Source of the DNA: a virus
DNA: 41,292 nucleotides
Strand: one strand, 5' to 3'
IMG/VR virus record: IMGVR_UViG_3300035112_000010
Span: 1 to 41,292 of that record
A program made the translations under genes and the position numbers. Below the pieces are notes generated by a model that was given only the letters and a program-made list of their open reading frames with translations, was not told where the DNA came from and did no database searches. Of this stretch, positions 38,706-41,292 are shown piece by piece (position 1 is the stretch's first letter; each line of letters opens with the position of its first letter).

Positions 38706-39578
38706 ATGCTCGGCTTCGATGCCATAGGGCGGCTTGCGCTCGGTCAGGTCGCAACATCGAGCAGTGGCGCTGCATTCCAGCAGATCATCTCCGGACCTTG
38801 GGAGATGCCTCGCAAGGCCGGTCTGACTGTCGCAGTCATTGCCACAAGCTTTGTTGGCTTTGTTGCTCCGCCTCCGGCCCAAGCGGCAGTCTTCAGCCAG
38901 TTTTCCCAGCCTACTGCACCGCGGATCAGCCTTCCGGACGAGCAGCCATCGGCGCTATTCGAAGCCCCACCGCCACCACAGCCAACGGCTGTCTTTGCGA
39001 GGTTCAGCGAGCCGGCGCCGATCAGGCGGACTCTGGATAGCTTCACCAACGCCCCGCAGCCGGCCTTCGTACAACCCTATGTGTTCGGCCAGTTCAGCCA
39101 GCCGGTCGCTAGCCGAACGGTTCTGACTGACGAACAGCCATCGGCGCTCTTTGATGTCGAGCCGCCAGCGCTGCCGCCGTTCACCGGCTTTGCGCAGTTC
39201 GAGGGTATCCAGCGCGCCAGGTTCAATGTCGCGGTATTTTCGGATATCAAGTTCGTCGTTTCTCCGATCACCGTTGATACCCATGACGGCGTTTGGGTCA
39301 AACGAAAGCGCAAGCGAACCGGTCCCGATCCGATCGAGTTCGAGCTGGCAGAGAAGGCCGCCAGGCGCGCCGCGCTGGAATTGGCTGTCTATGGGCCCGA
39401 GGTCGAGTATTCCGAGCCGCCGACGGTCTTTGCAGCGCCTGCGCCCAAGCCCGTCAATGTGGCTGATCTGGCCAAGGTGATCTCGGTTGCACAGGCCCAG
39501 CAGATACAGGCCAAGCGTTCGCAGGCTGAACAGGACGAGGAAAGCGATCTAGAGGCGATCTTGCGGGAGATTTTATGA
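38706..39578 (+). CDS. Repeat-containing proline-rich protein
   Basis: 290 residues. A repeat of about 60 residues is visible: FSQFSQPTAPRISLPDEQPS then ALFEAPPPPQ, and FGQFSQPVASRTVLTDEQPS then ALFDVEPPAL. Partial copies (FARFSEPAPIRRTL; FAQFEG) lie between. The C-terminus is a charged helical domain. Virion or host-interaction protein; not recognised. Confidence 0.6.
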   Translation: MLGFDAIGRLALGQVATSSSGAAFQQIISGPWEMPRKAGLTVAVIATSFVGFVAPPPAQAAVFSQFSQPTAPRISLPDEQPSALFEAPPPPQPTAVFARFSEPAPIRRTLDSFTNAPQPAFVQPYVFGQFSQPVASRTVLTDEQPSALFDVEPPALPPFTGFAQFEGIQRARFNVAVFSDIKFVVSPITVDTHDGVWVKRKRKRTGPDPIEFELAEKAARRAALELAVYGPEVEYSEPPTVFAAPAPKPVNVADLAKVISVAQAQQIQAKRSQAEQDEESDLEAILREIL

Positions 39579-39883
39579 CGCAGCGGATGTGTAAATCATG
39601 CGGGAAGTGGCACGACCTTGATGAGCCATGGCCGGAGAAATGCGGACGGCATTTTGTCCGAAGCTCGGCGCCTTACGTGATTTCGGACAATATCGAGCCG
39701 CTCAAGCATCACGCGACCGGCAAAATGATCTCCAGCAAGCGGGCTTTTGCCAAGGAAACGCGGGCGGCCGGCTGCATCGAGATCGGCAACGAGCCAATTC
39801 GGCCGCGCAAGCCGATCCCGCTGGATAAAGGGCAGCGTCGCGAGGCAATCAAGAGGACCATTTATGAGCTCAGAAACAGATAA
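39575..39883 (+). CDS. Small conserved phage protein with CxxC
   Basis: 102 residues: MTQRMCKSCGKWHDLDEPWP, then EKCGRHFVRSSAPYVISDNI and a helical basic end. CKSC and EKC suggest a metal site. A widely seen small protein in phage head regions. Overlap ATGA with the previous gene. Confidence 0.6.
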   Translation: MTQRMCKSCGKWHDLDEPWPEKCGRHFVRSSAPYVISDNIEPLKHHATGKMISSKRAFAKETRAAGCIEIGNEPIRPRKPIPLDKGQRREAIKRTIYELRNR

Positions 39884-40043
39884 ACCCGATCAGTGGCGGC
39901 TTGATGTCGAGACAGTCATGAAATCGATGCATGAGCGCATTTGCGCGCTGGAGGGGGCGGTTATTTCTCAGCAAAAGATGATGGAGGCGATGGCGAGCGA
40001 CGCTTTGAAGCCAAAGCTTATCCGGCCACAGCTCCGCTCATAG
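39864..40043 (+). CDS. 59-residue helical protein
   Basis: MSSETDKPDQWRLDVETVMK, then SMHERICALEGAVISQQKMM. GAGG seven bases upstream. Overlaps the end of 39575-39883 by 20 bases. Coiled-coil-like; likely scaffold-associated. Unknown. Confidence 0.5.
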   Translation: MSSETDKPDQWRLDVETVMKSMHERICALEGAVISQQKMMEAMASDALKPKLIRPQLRS

Positions 40044-40077
40044 AAAAAAACGGTCATTTCTGCTAATTATGTGAACC

Positions 40078-41244
40078 ATGAGCGAATTAGCCGACGCATT
40101 GATGAACGAAGCGGATTCCGCTGGAGTTGCGCCGGCAGATATTCCGGCCTCCGGCACGGAAAACTCGGGAGGGGAGGCGCATACCCCCCCGTCATCTCCT
40201 CCCGAGAAACCCTCCAAGGCCGAAAAGCTTTCGCTCCGCGATCAGATCAACAAATCCGTCGAGTCCGTCCGCACCGAGGAAGCCAAGCGCGCCCGGGATG
40301 TGACGACCGGCAAATTCGTTCCGAAAACCGAGGCCAGCGCGGAAAAGCCCGCTGCGGCAGAAATCCCCACGACCGAGCAGAACGCGCAAGCCCCAGCCTC
40401 AAAGCCTGTCGGCCCGCCCTCTGGCTGGTCCAAGGAAGCCCAAGCCCTTTGGGAGACTTTACCCCCGGCAGTGAAAGCGGACGCGGTCAGACGCGAGGCC
40501 GAAGTTGCCAAGGGATTCGACGAGTACCGAGGAAAAACCGCTCAACTCCAGGAAATCTCGCAAGCCCTTGAACCTCTGAAGCCCATTCTTCAACAGAGTG
40601 GCATTCAGACGGAAGCCCAGGCCGTCAAAAGGCTGTTGGAATGGGAAGGATCGTTCCGCAATCCGCAAACCCGGATGCAGGCGTTCCACAATCTTGCGCA
40701 GCAGTATGGGGTTGATCTCCGTTCACTGGTCCAAAGTCCATCCCCTCAGCCTTCATCGGCGCAGGAGATCCCCGAGCCCCTTCGGCCGGTCATCGATCAA
40801 TTCGGCAACATTGTTCAGGATGTGAACTCGGTAAAGCAGGAGCTTCAAACGCTCCGCAACGAGAACATCGAAAAAGAACTCCGCGCCTTTGCCAGCAAGC
40901 CAGAACATGCACACTTCGATAAGGTGCGTGTGCTCATGGGGCAACTCATGAGTTCCGGTGCTGTGCCTCCAGGTGATCTGGATACCGCCTATCAGAAGGC
41001 GACCTTGATCCATCCCGAGGTCTCAGCGGCGATCGAGGCGGAAAAGGCTGCGAAAGCGGCTGCCGAACTGCAAAAGACCAACGCCGAGAAGGCTGCGCGA
41101 GCCCGCCAAGCCGCCGTCTCACCATCCCCGCGCTCCCCCAACGGAGCGCCGGCCAATGGTGCAGCCGCCAAGCCCAAGTCGAGCAGCGTCCGGGATTCCC
41201 TCCTGTCGTCCATTGGAGAGCTCAGGGAAGGACAGCGGGCCTAA
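40078..41244 (+). CDS. Scaffold protein
   Basis: 388 residues, highly charged and helical with A/E/K/Q-rich segments (EAEKAAKAAAELQKTNAEKA). The first 100 residues are disordered and P/A-rich. No membrane or enzymatic motif. Immediately upstream of the coat gene, as scaffold genes are. Unusual start: no Shine-Dalgarno visible before ATG 40078. Its stop (41242-41244) lies in the hairpin at 41239-41260 before the coat start. Confidence 0.72.
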   Translation: MSELADALMNEADSAGVAPADIPASGTENSGGEAHTPPSSPPEKPSKAEKLSLRDQINKSVESVRTEEAKRARDVTTGKFVPKTEASAEKPAAAEIPTTEQNAQAPASKPVGPPSGWSKEAQALWETLPPAVKADAVRREAEVAKGFDEYRGKTAQLQEISQALEPLKPILQQSGIQTEAQAVKRLLEWEGSFRNPQTRMQAFHNLAQQYGVDLRSLVQSPSPQPSSAQEIPEPLRPVIDQFGNIVQDVNSVKQELQTLRNENIEKELRAFASKPEHAHFDKVRVLMGQLMSSGAVPPGDLDTAYQKATLIHPEVSAAIEAEKAAKAAAELQKTNAEKAARARQAAVSPSPRSPNGAPANGAAAKPKSSSVRDSLLSSIGELREGQRA

Positions 41245-41292
41245 CCCATAAGGGGTAGGCTATGGCCTTTCCGAATCTCTCTGAAATCGTGA
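41127..41292. repeat. Terminal overlap, right copy (matches 1-166)
   Basis: Right-hand copy of the 166-base overlap. It holds the last codons of the scaffold gene, the coupling hairpin at 41239-41260, and the first 31 bases of a second copy of the capsid gene, whose ATG here is at 41262. Differs from the left copy at 41136, 41145, 41163 and 41166. Confidence 0.9.

Noticed and set aside
1-41292. CRISPR array, tRNA genes, insertion sequences
   Set aside because: No regularly spaced repeats, no cloverleaf-like sequence with a recognisable anticodon arm, and no transposase were seen by eye.

Overview
This window is the complete, circularly mapping genome of a temperate podovirus-like phage of an alphaproteobacterium. 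The first 166 bases recur at the end (1-166 = 41127-41292, four synonymous differences), so the unique map is about 41.1 kb. The host group is inferred from a GcrA-family cell-cycle regulator, DUF1376/DUF1064 replication-region genes, and a base composition that looks like roughly 60% G+C (an eye estimate). A P22-size portal, a scaffold gene before the coat gene, ejection-type virion proteins, and the absence of a tape-measure or sheath gene indicate a short-tailed phage. A tyrosine integrase and a divergent repressor/Cro switch indicate lysogeny. No tRNA, rRNA, CRISPR or insertion sequence was seen.

Layout. A genetic switch at 25.38-25.85 kb separates two divergent transcription units. Leftward (minus strand, 25.36 down to 14.48 kb) runs a tightly overlapping early operon: small genes, an ERF annealing protein, a YqaJ exonuclease, NinB, two HNH nucleases, an adenine/cytosine-type DNA methyltransferase, the integrase with a repeat-rich candidate attP just past it, and about a dozen very small accessory genes. 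Rightward (plus strand, from 25.85 kb through the end of the window and on to 14.48 kb) run Cro, a replication module (DUF1064, DUF1376, DnaB-type helicase), a regulatory pair (LuxR-type HTH and GcrA), packaging genes (probable TerS, TerL), portal, a glycine-rich adhesin, an SGNH hydrolase, scaffold, major capsid, decoration, tail/adaptor, ejection proteins, tail fibre, and a lysis cassette. The two units converge near 14.48 kb.

How it works together. Five variants of the 15-bp operator AGGAC-N5-GTCCT lie between the two arms. Two sit at the identical phase inside the spacers of the left and right promoters, so a short non-cleavable-looking repressor should shut both. The recombination genes supply an ERF/exonuclease system. 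The phage appears to lack its own polymerase and would borrow host DNA and RNA polymerases, loading a phage helicase. GcrA, the LuxR-type HTH protein and the methyltransferase are candidates for tying phage expression to host cell-cycle methylation.

Most notable: the mirrored operator/promoter geometry; a hairpin that couples scaffold termination to capsid translation; two minus-strand membrane microproteins flanking the plus-strand tail-fibre gene; a Tat-signal protein inside the packaging module; a DUF115/MptE-like enzyme in the capsid cluster; a repeat-rich attP candidate; and a string of tiny genes, several shorter than 60 codons.
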